A DNA stretch of 8,418 bases. Source: Candidatus Mesolinea sp. UBA5823 (GTDB lineage: Bacteria; Chloroflexota; Anaerolineae; Anaerolineales; Anaerolineaceae). A program made the translations under genes and the position numbers. The stretch is from contig DICP01000072.1 in assembly GCA_002417685.1 (NCBI GenBank), forward strand, positions 1-8,418, read 5' to 3'. A model generated the notes under the pieces. The model had not been told where the DNA came from, searched no databases, and was given only the letters and a program-made list of their open reading frames with translations. Positions 1-5,656 of this stretch are shown here, in pieces; positions within the stretch are counted from its first letter, which is position 1, and each line of letters opens with the position of its first letter.

Positions 1-869
1 AATTCCAAAATACGCTCGAGTTCGAAGGCATTATTTTGCAGTAAGGTAGTGTTGGTCATCATATATATTTTGGAGGAAACCACATTGCGTAAACCAGCCA
101 AGGTGTCTTCCCAAGCCCCACTTGCACGAACCATAGCATCGTGTACGCTTGGGTTATAAGACTCAACCGTGATTTGCACATGGTCTAAGCCAGCCTCAAT
201 CAGTTCTTGCAGCAAGGAAGAATCAGCTAATTTACGTCCATTCGTATTGAGTCCGGTGACTAAGCCTTTTTCTTGTGCATAAGCCACCAGTTCCACCAAG
301 TCTTCACGCAAAGTGGGTTCTCCACCCGTGAAAACCACGTGTGGAACGCGCAGCTCCCACACGCGATCGATAATCTTTTTCCAAGTTTGCGTATCCAATT
401 CAGGGTAATTGCGCGGGCGGGCATTATAGCAATGTGCGCAAGCATTATTGCATCGATAAGTAAGTGCCAAATCCATTCGATAAGGCGCAGAGAGCTTTGC
501 GGAGAAAGGCATAGATTTCTCCAATCCTAAATCGCATACCGGGCAAAGACCGCTATCCTCATCAATTAATGCATCCACTTGCTGGCTAATCAAACGATAA
601 TCTTCCGCCAATCGCTTGCTCGGAACATTAAACACCGAACTCAGAGATTTCAGCGCAGCTTTCTGTTCTATTTTGTTGAGATGATAATATGCCATTTGCA
701 TCGCAGTTGGGTTCAAGTGCACCAATCGGCTGGCGTTGACCACCAGCAGCCCGCTGCCATCTTCATCGATGCGTAAATGTACGCGTGATTTGCCGCCATG
801 TTCATGACGGTCAAATGTATACAGCCCTGAGTTAACCATGGATGCTACGTGATGTGTAAAGAAAGCCAT
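1..869 (-). CDS. Radical SAM enzyme with N-terminal PqqD-like domain (partial, 3' end outside window)
   Basis: The first 289 residues are visible and the frame runs off the left edge without a stop. Residues about 30-103 resemble PqqD/RiPP recognition elements (LLVVNASRLVHLNPTAMQ is the typical strand and HLNPTA segment). A linker carries a CPVC pair (C109, C112). The radical SAM core follows: C140-x3-C144-x2-C147 (TYRCNNACAHCY) binds the 4Fe-4S cluster, and GGEPT at 182-186 contacts S-adenosylmethionine. The family generates a 5'-deoxyadenosyl radical; PqqD-fused members usually modify peptides or proteins. Whether a C-terminal SPASM domain exists cannot be seen. The ATG at 869 is preceded by AAGGA at good spacing, 17 nt after the stop of the Cys-tailed gene, so the two are almost certainly cotranscribed. 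Inferred role: maturase of the neighbouring Cys-Ala tail. The radical SAM assignment is very sure, the PqqD-like call moderately sure, the substrate unproven. Confidence 0.93.
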   Translation of the reverse strand, partial: MAFFTHHVASMVNSGLYTFDRHEHGGKSRVHLRIDEDGSGLLVVNASRLVHLNPTAMQMAYYHLNKIEQKAALKSLSSVFNVPSKRLAEDYRLISQQVDALIDEDSGLCPVCDLGLEKSMPFSAKLSAPYRMDLALTYRCNNACAHCYNARPRNYPELDTQTWKKIIDRVWELRVPHVVFTGGEPTLREDLVELVAYAQEKGLVTGLNTNGRKLADSSLLQELIEAGLDHVQITVESYNPSVHDAMVRASGAWEDTLAGLRNVVSSKIYMMTNTTLLQNNAFELERILE

Positions 870-886
870 GCTTGCTTTCCTTATTT

Positions 887-2665
887 CTATCTGCCGCCGC
901 CTGCACAGGCGCAAGCGCAGCCAGCGCAAGCACAGGCACAAGCACATGAGTGCCCGCCTCCACCACCCCCGCGGAACCCGCCGCCACCACTTTTAGGTGA
1001 CGAGGTTTGTATTGGAATAGGGTTCGTCTTATTGGTGATTGCACTGGTAAAGCCAGTGATGTCACCGATTACCCCTGCAGCTAAGGTAGAAGCACCATTA
1101 ACCATCGACGCGGCAAAATCAGAGCCAGGGATATGCGGTAGAGAAACGGAGGGTTTGCCTCCACCTGCCCCACCACCAGAGCTAACCGGAGCTGCCATCC
1201 CACCACCCCCGCCAATTGTGCCTCCTGCCGGTCGTATGGTTGGATCATAACGCCACCACCATCTTGGGATAATAACAGGCCCACCGGAAAGAGTATCTTG
1301 AGTCTTTTTGTTGAAGTCTTCGTCCAACATGGTCCACTCTAACGTGTGCTCGTATTGGGCGCTCTTGATTTCGGGCGTTTGGGCATCTTGTACCGCTTTC
1401 CACGCCCGTTCAACGATATCTTTATAGTAAGCTACCGTTTCTTTCTGGCTAAAGCCTTTCATTTTCTCCGAAACGGATTTAACTAAGTCAATCATCAAGC
1501 TTTGCAGCTTTTTGGTGCGTTCGCGGTTATTGGGAAGCTTAAAAGCCTCGATAAATTGCTTTTCATAGTCATATAAGCCTTCTGGAAGCGGATCAGCCGG
1601 TTCAATCGTGAGAGGATCCTTTTTTGTGATCGTAATCGCTTCTTTTTTGAGCAAACCAAAAAGGATCATGGTCATGATTTTATCCAATGGCTCTTGCATC
1701 AGGATGCCCGCTTCTACAGCAGTCAGCCCTCGTTTGATACCTTGCCCCTCAATTGAAATCTTAGGAGGCATATATTGCAGCTTGCGCTGCTTGGTTTTCT
1801 TGCTACTCGTTATGGCTGCCCAGATCATAAATGCGGAGACCATTAACACCGGCAAACAGCAGGCTAAATTGCTGGAAAAATAATCCCAAAATCCTCCACC
1901 GTTGGAAGTGCTTGTGCCGCCGCCTCCATCAACAATTACCGGAAGGGTAATAATACTTTCTGCAGGTACAGCACTGGCTGGGAAAGCTGCGCCAAAAGTG
2001 TAAGGGGTATGCACATTTGCGTTTTCTGTATACCAAGAATAGTAAACCCTATTATCTTCAGCGGTCGTTGAAGCTTCGGGTGCGTCCTCACCTGGCCAAC
2101 CACTGGGAGTATAGTAGACCCCGTCGTTAACCCCCACCCCGGGCGGCAAAATAATCGTCATGCGATACTTTGTCTCAGTGGATCGGTCGTATTGGGAACC
2201 GAAGTAATTGGGTGTTATCTGGAAATTGACATAATTCTCTCGATCCGGCTGGTCGTAAGGATAAAGGACACCCGTAATCTTTGATGCCGTAACGATTACC
2301 GTTCCGGTCTGACCGGGCTGGATAGCCAAATCTTGCAAAGCCAACTCAGCGCCATCAACATAATTGGACGGTCCAATCTTTGGAATGGGTTGATCGTTAA
2401 TTGTGCCAGTGATGTTTTTATAGTCATAATCGCCTTGCGGCAGTCCCAGATCAACGAAGTCAATGGGGTCAGCGTTCGGGTCATTTTGAAAAACCATGTA
2501 GTAATATAGCGTAAGGCTACCATCAGCTTCTATGTAAGCCTCAACTTCATACTCGCTGACTTCAAAGCGGTAGGTCTGTGCCTGCACTGCAACCGGAGCA
2601 AAAGCGGCGATCAGGAAAACTGAAATAACCAGCAATAAGCGTAATTTTTTCACTGTTATTACCAT
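887..2665 (-). CDS. DUF2207-like membrane protein with Gly-rich, Cys-Ala repeat C-terminus
   Basis: 592 residues from the chosen start. A signal peptide (residues 1 to about 29, KKLRLLLVISVFLIAAF then VQA-Q) leads to a beta-rich extracytoplasmic domain of about 235 residues of the DUF2207 kind (begins YRFEVSEYEVEAYIEADGSL), one membrane span at about 266-288, and a cytoplasmic alpha-helical part at about 305-465. From about 470 (a WWW cluster) it becomes Gly-rich and low in complexity. DUF2207 proteins commonly end in Gly/Ser-rich tails, but here the last 21 residues hold seven Cys, at 574, 576, 578, 580, 583, 585 and 587, almost all separated by single Ala. Predicted topology (N outside, C inside) places this tail in the cytoplasm, within reach of the radical SAM enzyme encoded next. 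An ATG 36 nt upstream would add MWDDVPTYRRTK before the signal peptide. I prefer the inner ATG because the signal peptide then starts normally and overlaps the upstream stop by 7 nt. Molecular function is unknown. Confidence 0.88.
   Translation of the reverse strand: MVITVKKLRLLLVISVFLIAAFAPVAVQAQTYRFEVSEYEVEAYIEADGSLTLYYYMVFQNDPNADPIDFVDLGLPQGDYDYKNITGTINDQPIPKIGPSNYVDGAELALQDLAIQPGQTGTVIVTASKITGVLYPYDQPDRENYVNFQITPNYFGSQYDRSTETKYRMTIILPPGVGVNDGVYYTPSGWPGEDAPEASTTAEDNRVYYSWYTENANVHTPYTFGAAFPASAVPAESIITLPVIVDGGGGTSTSNGGGFWDYFSSNLACCLPVLMVSAFMIWAAITSSKKTKQRKLQYMPPKISIEGQGIKRGLTAVEAGILMQEPLDKIMTMILFGLLKKEAITITKKDPLTIEPADPLPEGLYDYEKQFIEAFKLPNNRERTKKLQSLMIDLVKSVSEKMKGFSQKETVAYYKDIVERAWKAVQDAQTPEIKSAQYEHTLEWTMLDEDFNKKTQDTLSGGPVIIPRWWWRYDPTIRPAGGTIGGGGGMAAPVSSGGGAGGGKPSVSLPHIPGSDFAASMVNGASTLAAGVIGDITGFTSAITNKTNPIPIQTSSPKSGGGGFRGGGGGGHSCACACACAGCACACAGGGR
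890..952 (-). repeat. Cys-Ala dipeptide repeat tail, candidate modification or metal-binding site
   Basis: The last 21 codons of the DUF2207-like gene encode HSC, then four Cys-Ala units, a Gly, three more Cys-Ala units and GGGR. Cys codons are a mixture of TGT and TGC and the Ala codons a mixture of GCT, GCC and GCA. The protein repeat is therefore cleaner than the DNA repeat, which argues for selection on the peptide rather than recent slippage. The preceding stretch (about 953-1000) codes for GGGGFRGGGGGG, a flexible linker. CxC arrays can carry radical-installed thioether links or bind soft metals; the sequence alone does not decide. Confidence 0.8.
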
Positions 2666-3027
2666 TTTGGTTCTTCTGTAAGTTGGTACGTCGTCCCACA
2701 ATTCGGGCAGGAAACCATAGGGGCGCCATTTACCATTTTAATATCCTCAGCAGAAAGCGGTGCACCACAAGATTGGCACTTGATCGTATCCATCGAGACG
2801 TTACCGGGTAAATCCACTTGTAATGTCACATTTTGGGTTGTTTGTTCCGCTTTAGCCCCTAACCGTGAGCCCCAGAAAATACATAGGAAACCAACCAACA
2901 AGCCGATAATTCCAACCCATAACCAGCTTGTGCTTCCATCTGGGCTGAAAGCTCCTAATATAAACAGGAAAGAAAAAACGATAATGATCCCCGCTAAAAT
3001 ATACAGGATCGTCCTAGCTGCTTTCAT
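2659..3027 (-). CDS. Small two-span membrane protein with C-terminal zinc ribbon
   Basis: 122 residues, not a family I can name. Two hydrophobic spans at about 6-28 and 35-55 are joined by a short loop (SPDGSTSW). The positive N-terminus (MKAAR) and the residues after span two (GSRLGAK) put both ends in the cytoplasm. The C-terminal part holds two CxxC knuckles, CQSC at 84-87 and CPNC at 107-110, spaced as in a zinc ribbon. The ATG at 3027 has a strong ribosome site (AAGGAG, 8 nt away). This is the first gene of the left operon. Its stop overlaps the start of the DUF2207-like gene by 7 nt (AAATGGTAA), indicating translational coupling, so the two membrane proteins probably act together. Function is unknown; an accessory or partner role in the Cys-tail system is inference. 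Confidence 0.85.
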   Translation of the reverse strand: MKAARTILYILAGIIIVFSFLFILGAFSPDGSTSWLWVGIIGLLVGFLCIFWGSRLGAKAEQTTQNVTLQVDLPGNVSMDTIKCQSCGAPLSAEDIKMVNGAPMVSCPNCGTTYQLTEEPKW

Positions 3028-3051
3028 TCCTCAATCTCCTTCGATAAAACC

Positions 3052-3069
3052 TTGTGATTTGATTCACAA
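3052..3069. promoter_or_regulatory. Rex operator (ROP site)
   Basis: TTGTGATTTGATTCACAA is an 18-bp inverted repeat with perfect 6-nt arms (TTGTGA/TCACAA) and a 6-nt spacer. It matches the known Rex consensus TTGTGAAATATTTCACAA. It lies between rex itself and the divergent radical SAM operon, 25 nt from the start codon of the zinc-ribbon gene and 15 nt upstream of the rex -35 box. By family knowledge Rex binds such sites when NADH is low and leaves when NADH rises. Its position fits repression of the minus-strand operon better than a block on rex. Confidence 0.85.
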
Positions 3070-3071
3070 CT

Positions 3072-3098
3072 ATTATTATCATAATGGACAAAATTCAA
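3072..3098 (-). promoter_or_regulatory. Possible promoter of the zinc-ribbon/DUF2207/radical SAM operon
   Basis: On the minus strand TTGAAT (3098-3093) and AATAAT (3077-3072) are 15 nt apart. GATAAT at 3080-3075 is an alternative -10 without a convincing -35. Either would start transcription at about 3065-3068, inside the Rex operator, which is a classical repressor layout. The boxes are weak and the region is AT-rich, so the exact placement is a guess. Confidence 0.3.
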
Positions 3099-3114
3099 AA
3101 TATCCCTATATAAT
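3085..3114 (+). promoter_or_regulatory. Sigma-70 promoter of rex
   Basis: TGGACA at 3085-3090 (five of six to the -35 consensus) and a perfect TATAAT at 3109-3114 are separated by 18 nt. Transcription would begin at about 3121 and give a leader of roughly 54 nt before the rex ATG. Confidence 0.65.
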
Positions 3115-3122
3115 ATATCTAC

Positions 3123-3140
3123 TGCTGAATCATAACACAG
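3123..3140. promoter_or_regulatory. Degenerate second Rex-like site
   Basis: TGCTGAATCATAACACAG matches the Rex arm consensus (TTGTGA-N6-TCACAA) at 8 of 12 positions. It begins just after the predicted rex transcription start, where binding would block rex itself. The match is poor and could be chance. Confidence 0.2.
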
Positions 3141-3174
3141 ATGATTAATTGCCTAGAAAGTGAGAGACCTCGTC

Positions 3175-3795
3175 ATGGCGAAACCTAACATCCCTGATAT
3201 TGTTGTTTCCAGACTACCGCTTTATCTGCAAACGCTCAACCATCTCTTAAGGGAGGGCGAGGAAGTAGTATCCTCAGACGAATTAAGCGAGAAAGTCGGC
3301 ATCCCCGCAGTACAAATTCGAAAAGATCTCTCTTTTTTCGGCGGTTTTGGGGTAAAAGGTAAAGGGTATGACATTATCCACCTTATAGATAATTTGAGAA
3401 GCATCCTAAACCTCAACCAAATCTGGCCAATGGTGATTGTTGGCGTAGGAAACTTAGGCCAAGCATTAATCCGTTACCAAGGTTTTGCCCGCCAAGGATT
3501 TGAAATTGTCTTAGCGCTAGATATTAACCCTAACATCATTGGCACAGAAATAGCCGGCATCGTCGTTCAGGATGTTGAAACTATGGATACTGCGCTGAGG
3601 AGTTCAGATATACGCATTGCTTTGTTAACCGTACCTGCCAATGCAGCCCAAAGTACAGCAGATGCTTTAGTTGCACATGGAATAAAAGCAATCTTGAACT
3701 ATGCCCCGATCATATTAAAGCTGCCAGAAGGCGTGCGTGTGGCGAATATTGATCCCGTGCTCAAGCTGGAGCACTTGACGTATTATTTAAGTTAG
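3175..3795 (+). CDS. rex: Redox-sensing transcriptional repressor Rex
   Basis: 206 residues, the usual length for the family. The N-terminal winged helix opens with IPDIVVSRLPLYLQTL and carries the characteristic VQIRKDLSFFGGFGVKGKGY segment that contacts DNA. The Rossmann domain follows with IVGVGNLGQAL (GxGxxG) for NAD(H), and the protein ends in the domain-swapped helix (LEHLTYYLS). Rex is a dimer that reads the NADH/NAD+ ratio and represses fermentation and respiration genes when NADH is low. An upstream GTG at 3160 would add MRDLV but has no ribosome site. I chose the ATG at 3175, with a weak GAGAG about 8 nt before it and an N-terminus that matches the family. It is divergent from the radical SAM operon across a Rex operator. 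Its last 35 nt overlap the convergent membrane-protein gene. Confidence 0.96.
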   Translation: MAKPNIPDIVVSRLPLYLQTLNHLLREGEEVVSSDELSEKVGIPAVQIRKDLSFFGGFGVKGKGYDIIHLIDNLRSILNLNQIWPMVIVGVGNLGQALIRYQGFARQGFEIVLALDINPNIIGTEIAGIVVQDVETMDTALRSSDIRIALLTVPANAAQSTADALVAHGIKAILNYAPIILKLPEGVRVANIDPVLKLEHLTYYLS

Positions 3796-4561
3796 TTTTT
3801 TCGCTGAGAAGCTTGACCAGCACATCAAGGTTAGTAATTTGATCCGCCCGTTGCTTGAATTGTCTGTTCTTTTGAGTAATTTTGAGCCAGCCTTTTTCTA
3901 ATTTCACAGAACTAATTTCTGTAAGCGGAACAGCCTTGTGATCGATTTGTAGCCAACCTTCCTGGAGAAGTGTAATCTCGCCAAAGGAAACGCTGCCGGC
4001 ACGCTCTAAAGTGGCTGAAGCTTGGGCATAGAGAAAAGGAAATGCTCCCTCTCGGATTTGGCGCACTAACGCTTCGAATTCATCCAAACGCTTGCCATCG
4101 AGAGAAAATCTTTCCCCATTTACCGTCTGTAATATGAGCTTTTTACGGGTTGGCCCACCAATCCCCAAAAAACGAGATTGTGAATAATCCATGATCAGGC
4201 TTTCAAGCGCTTCCCAAGGAATAGATTTTTCTTGCTTGCCACGCACTATTCGTATCCCTTCTGGGTTTAACACCACAAGCCATTTTTTCCGTGGCAAGTT
4301 GCCAAAAACAAGCCAGAGTAACAGCACCACCGCAATCGGTAAAAGCACGAGGAACACCTTCGCATTAATCCAGATAATCCCTGGTCCAAACTTCTCAACG
4401 CGCGGGATGAACTGCAGTGCTAACCAATATACAAAACCGCTTAAAAGCAGTAATAAAATGAGCCCAACCCAAAAGCGCACCGCACGGTTGAAACGGTCAG
4501 ATCGATCACTAAAGGTAGCGATTGGCTTGGAGAAATTTTCTGGCTGCTGAATTACTGTCAT
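3761..4561 (-). CDS. Two-span membrane protein with PH-like cytoplasmic segments
   Basis: 266 residues. Two hydrophobic spans at about 29-51 and 66-87 sit in an otherwise soluble protein. After the second span comes LVVLNPEGIRIVRGKQEKSIPWEALESL (first part only of the segment at about 94-122), the pattern of bacterial PH-like domains in which a hydrophobic strand pair is followed by an 'IPWEAIE' turn. A second, shorter copy of the same pattern (LQIDHKAVPLTEISSVKLE) begins near 204. It resembles DUF6585-type proteins, but I am not sure of the family. The ATG overlaps the stop of the MreB-like gene in an ATGA, so the two are translationally coupled. A membrane partner or anchor for the actin homologue is a plausible inference. 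The gene ends inside the 3' end of rex. Confidence 0.8.
   Translation of the reverse strand: MTVIQQPENFSKPIATFSDRSDRFNRAVRFWVGLILLLLLSGFVYWLALQFIPRVEKFGPGIIWINAKVFLVLLPIAVVLLLWLVFGNLPRKKWLVVLNPEGIRIVRGKQEKSIPWEALESLIMDYSQSRFLGIGGPTRKKLILQTVNGERFSLDGKRLDEFEALVRQIREGAFPFLYAQASATLERAGSVSFGEITLLQEGWLQIDHKAVPLTEISSVKLEKGWLKITQKNRQFKQRADQITNLDVLVKLLSEKTNLNNTSSAPA
3773..3801 (+). terminator. Weak possible terminator at the end of rex
   Basis: ACTTGA (3773-3778) can pair with TTAAGT (3787-3792) around an 8-nt loop, and TAGTTTTTT follows. The stem is short and AU-rich with one G-U pair, but the T-run placement is right. It lies within the rex/convergent gene overlap. Confidence 0.3.
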
Positions 4562-5571
4562 GCGCTGAAACCTTGTTGTGTCCGTAAAATCAAATCCAGC
4601 ATCGAAAAGCCGCGCGCTGCACCTTCAACCGTGCATGTAACCGGGTTATCCACCACATAAGCAGGGATGCCTAAAGCGATTGTGAGATACTTATCCAGAC
4701 CTTTCATCAGGGCGGTTCCACCGCAAAGGGCTACGCCTCGATCAATGATATCGGAAATCAATTCCGGCTGGGTTTTTTCTAGGACTCGCTTAGCTGTAGC
4801 CGCAATCTCTTCTAGCGGTGGCTGCATCGCCTCAACAATCTCGTTGGTTGAGAGCGTTACTGGCTTAGGTAATCCAGTCACCTGGTCCTGACCTTGAATC
4901 TCCATAGTCAGCTCTTCCTCTGAGGGCAATGCGGCGCCGATACGGAGTTTAAGCGCTTCAGCCGTAGGCGGCGCAACAATAATGCCATACTTCTTACGAA
5001 CATAACTGATAATTGCTTCGTCAATTTTTAAACCTGCGGTTTGCGAGGCTTCAGCGCTAACAATGCCTGTCATCGATATAACCGCAGCCTGGGTTGTGCC
5101 AGCCCCTAAGCTGATGACCATATTGCCGGTAGGGGTATTAATCGGCAAGTCCATACCAATCGCAGCAGCGAGCGGTTGAGGGATTAAAATGACTTCCCGG
5201 GCGCCAGCCCCCAGCCCCGCCTCCTGCACAGCACGTTTTTCCACACTGGTAACGCCGTAAGGAACGGTGATGAGCATCTTCGGTCGGAAAAATAACGTGG
5301 GTCCTGTCACTTTGCGGACTAAAATATTGAGGAACTTTTCCGTCAACTCATATTCAGCAATAACCCCATGACGTAAGGGCCGAACCACTTCGATTGTCTC
5401 GGGGACCCTGCCCAACATGCCCAGTGCCGTAGTTCCATATTCCACTAATTTCATTTCATTGATGACAATCGCCACAATGGTGGGCTCTTGCACCAATATT
5501 TGGTTACCTTCGGCGATTTGTGTGTTGAAGGTTCCCAGATCTATGCCTAATTCGCGAGATAATGACGCCAT
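4558..5571 (-). CDS. MreB-like bacterial actin homologue with altered active site
   Basis: 337 residues, against 347 in E. coli MreB, colinear throughout. Phosphate-1 loop GIDLGTFNT (9-17), MLGRVPETI, VRPLRHGVIAEY, the GAGAREV helix, phosphate-2 loop (MVISLGAGTTQAAVIS, 151-166) and the adenosine motif LCGGTALMKGLDKYL (282-296) are all present. Two catalytic positions differ from canonical MreB. The Glu of IEEPMAAAIG is Gln (Q132 in IPQPLAAAIG), and the Asp of VVDIGGGTT is Ser (S154). ATP binding looks intact while hydrolysis may be slow or lost. MreB forms filaments under the membrane that organise wall growth. No mreC or mreD is nearby, and the next gene is a coupled membrane protein. It may be a divergent paralogue rather than the cell's main MreB, so I give no gene symbol. 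The start has AGGA 7 nt upstream. Confidence 0.9.
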   Translation of the reverse strand: MASLSRELGIDLGTFNTQIAEGNQILVQEPTIVAIVINEMKLVEYGTTALGMLGRVPETIEVVRPLRHGVIAEYELTEKFLNILVRKVTGPTLFFRPKMLITVPYGVTSVEKRAVQEAGLGAGAREVILIPQPLAAAIGMDLPINTPTGNMVISLGAGTTQAAVISMTGIVSAEASQTAGLKIDEAIISYVRKKYGIIVAPPTAEALKLRIGAALPSEEELTMEIQGQDQVTGLPKPVTLSTNEIVEAMQPPLEEIAATAKRVLEKTQPELISDIIDRGVALCGGTALMKGLDKYLTIALGIPAYVVDNPVTCTVEGAARGFSMLDLILRTQQGFSA

Positions 5572-5601
5572 GAAAATTCCTAATGTGCTAGTTTGAACCT
5601 A

Positions 5602-5610
5602 ATTCTACCA
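5602..5610 (-). promoter_or_regulatory. Possible extended -10 promoter of the mreB-like gene
   Basis: TGGTAGAAT on the minus strand has the TGn extension and five of six -10 bases. The -35 region (TAAGGT at 5630-5625) is poor. The 85-nt gap after ruvA is the only junction in the run long enough for a promoter. Transcription would start near 5595, giving a leader of about 24 nt. Confidence 0.35.
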
Positions 5611-5656
5611 TTGCGTAGGTGTTCACCTTAGCCATCCCAATCGAAGAGTGCGCAAC

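Noticed and set aside
890..952. Repetitive CAGGC/GCAAGC-like DNA that might be a tandem repeat or CRISPR-like array.
   Set aside because: Units are 6 nt, in frame, and explained by alternating Cys and Ala codons; there are no spacers.
849..1250. A plus-strand frame rich in Pro, Ala and Gln, resembling a proline-rich protein.
   Set aside because: It is the mirror of the Gly-rich and Cys-Ala coding sequence of the minus-strand DUF2207-like gene, with no ribosome site and no other support.
2666..2701. An upstream ATG that would extend the DUF2207-like protein by 12 residues.
   Set aside because: The added residues precede and spoil the signal peptide and increase the overlap with the upstream gene; the inner ATG gives a normal secretion signal.
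2780..3148. A plus-strand frame of 122 codons spanning the intergenic region.
   Set aside because: It lies antisense to the zinc-ribbon gene, runs through the Rex operator and rex promoter, and its translation shows no domain.
3160..3174. A GTG start for rex five codons upstream.
   Set aside because: No ribosome site precedes it, and the ATG at 3175 gives the family-typical N-terminus.
5617..5628. The AGGTG/CACCT palindrome as a terminator for ruvA.
   Set aside because: The stem is only 5 bp with a 2-nt loop and no T-run follows on the minus strand; kept only as a possible operator.
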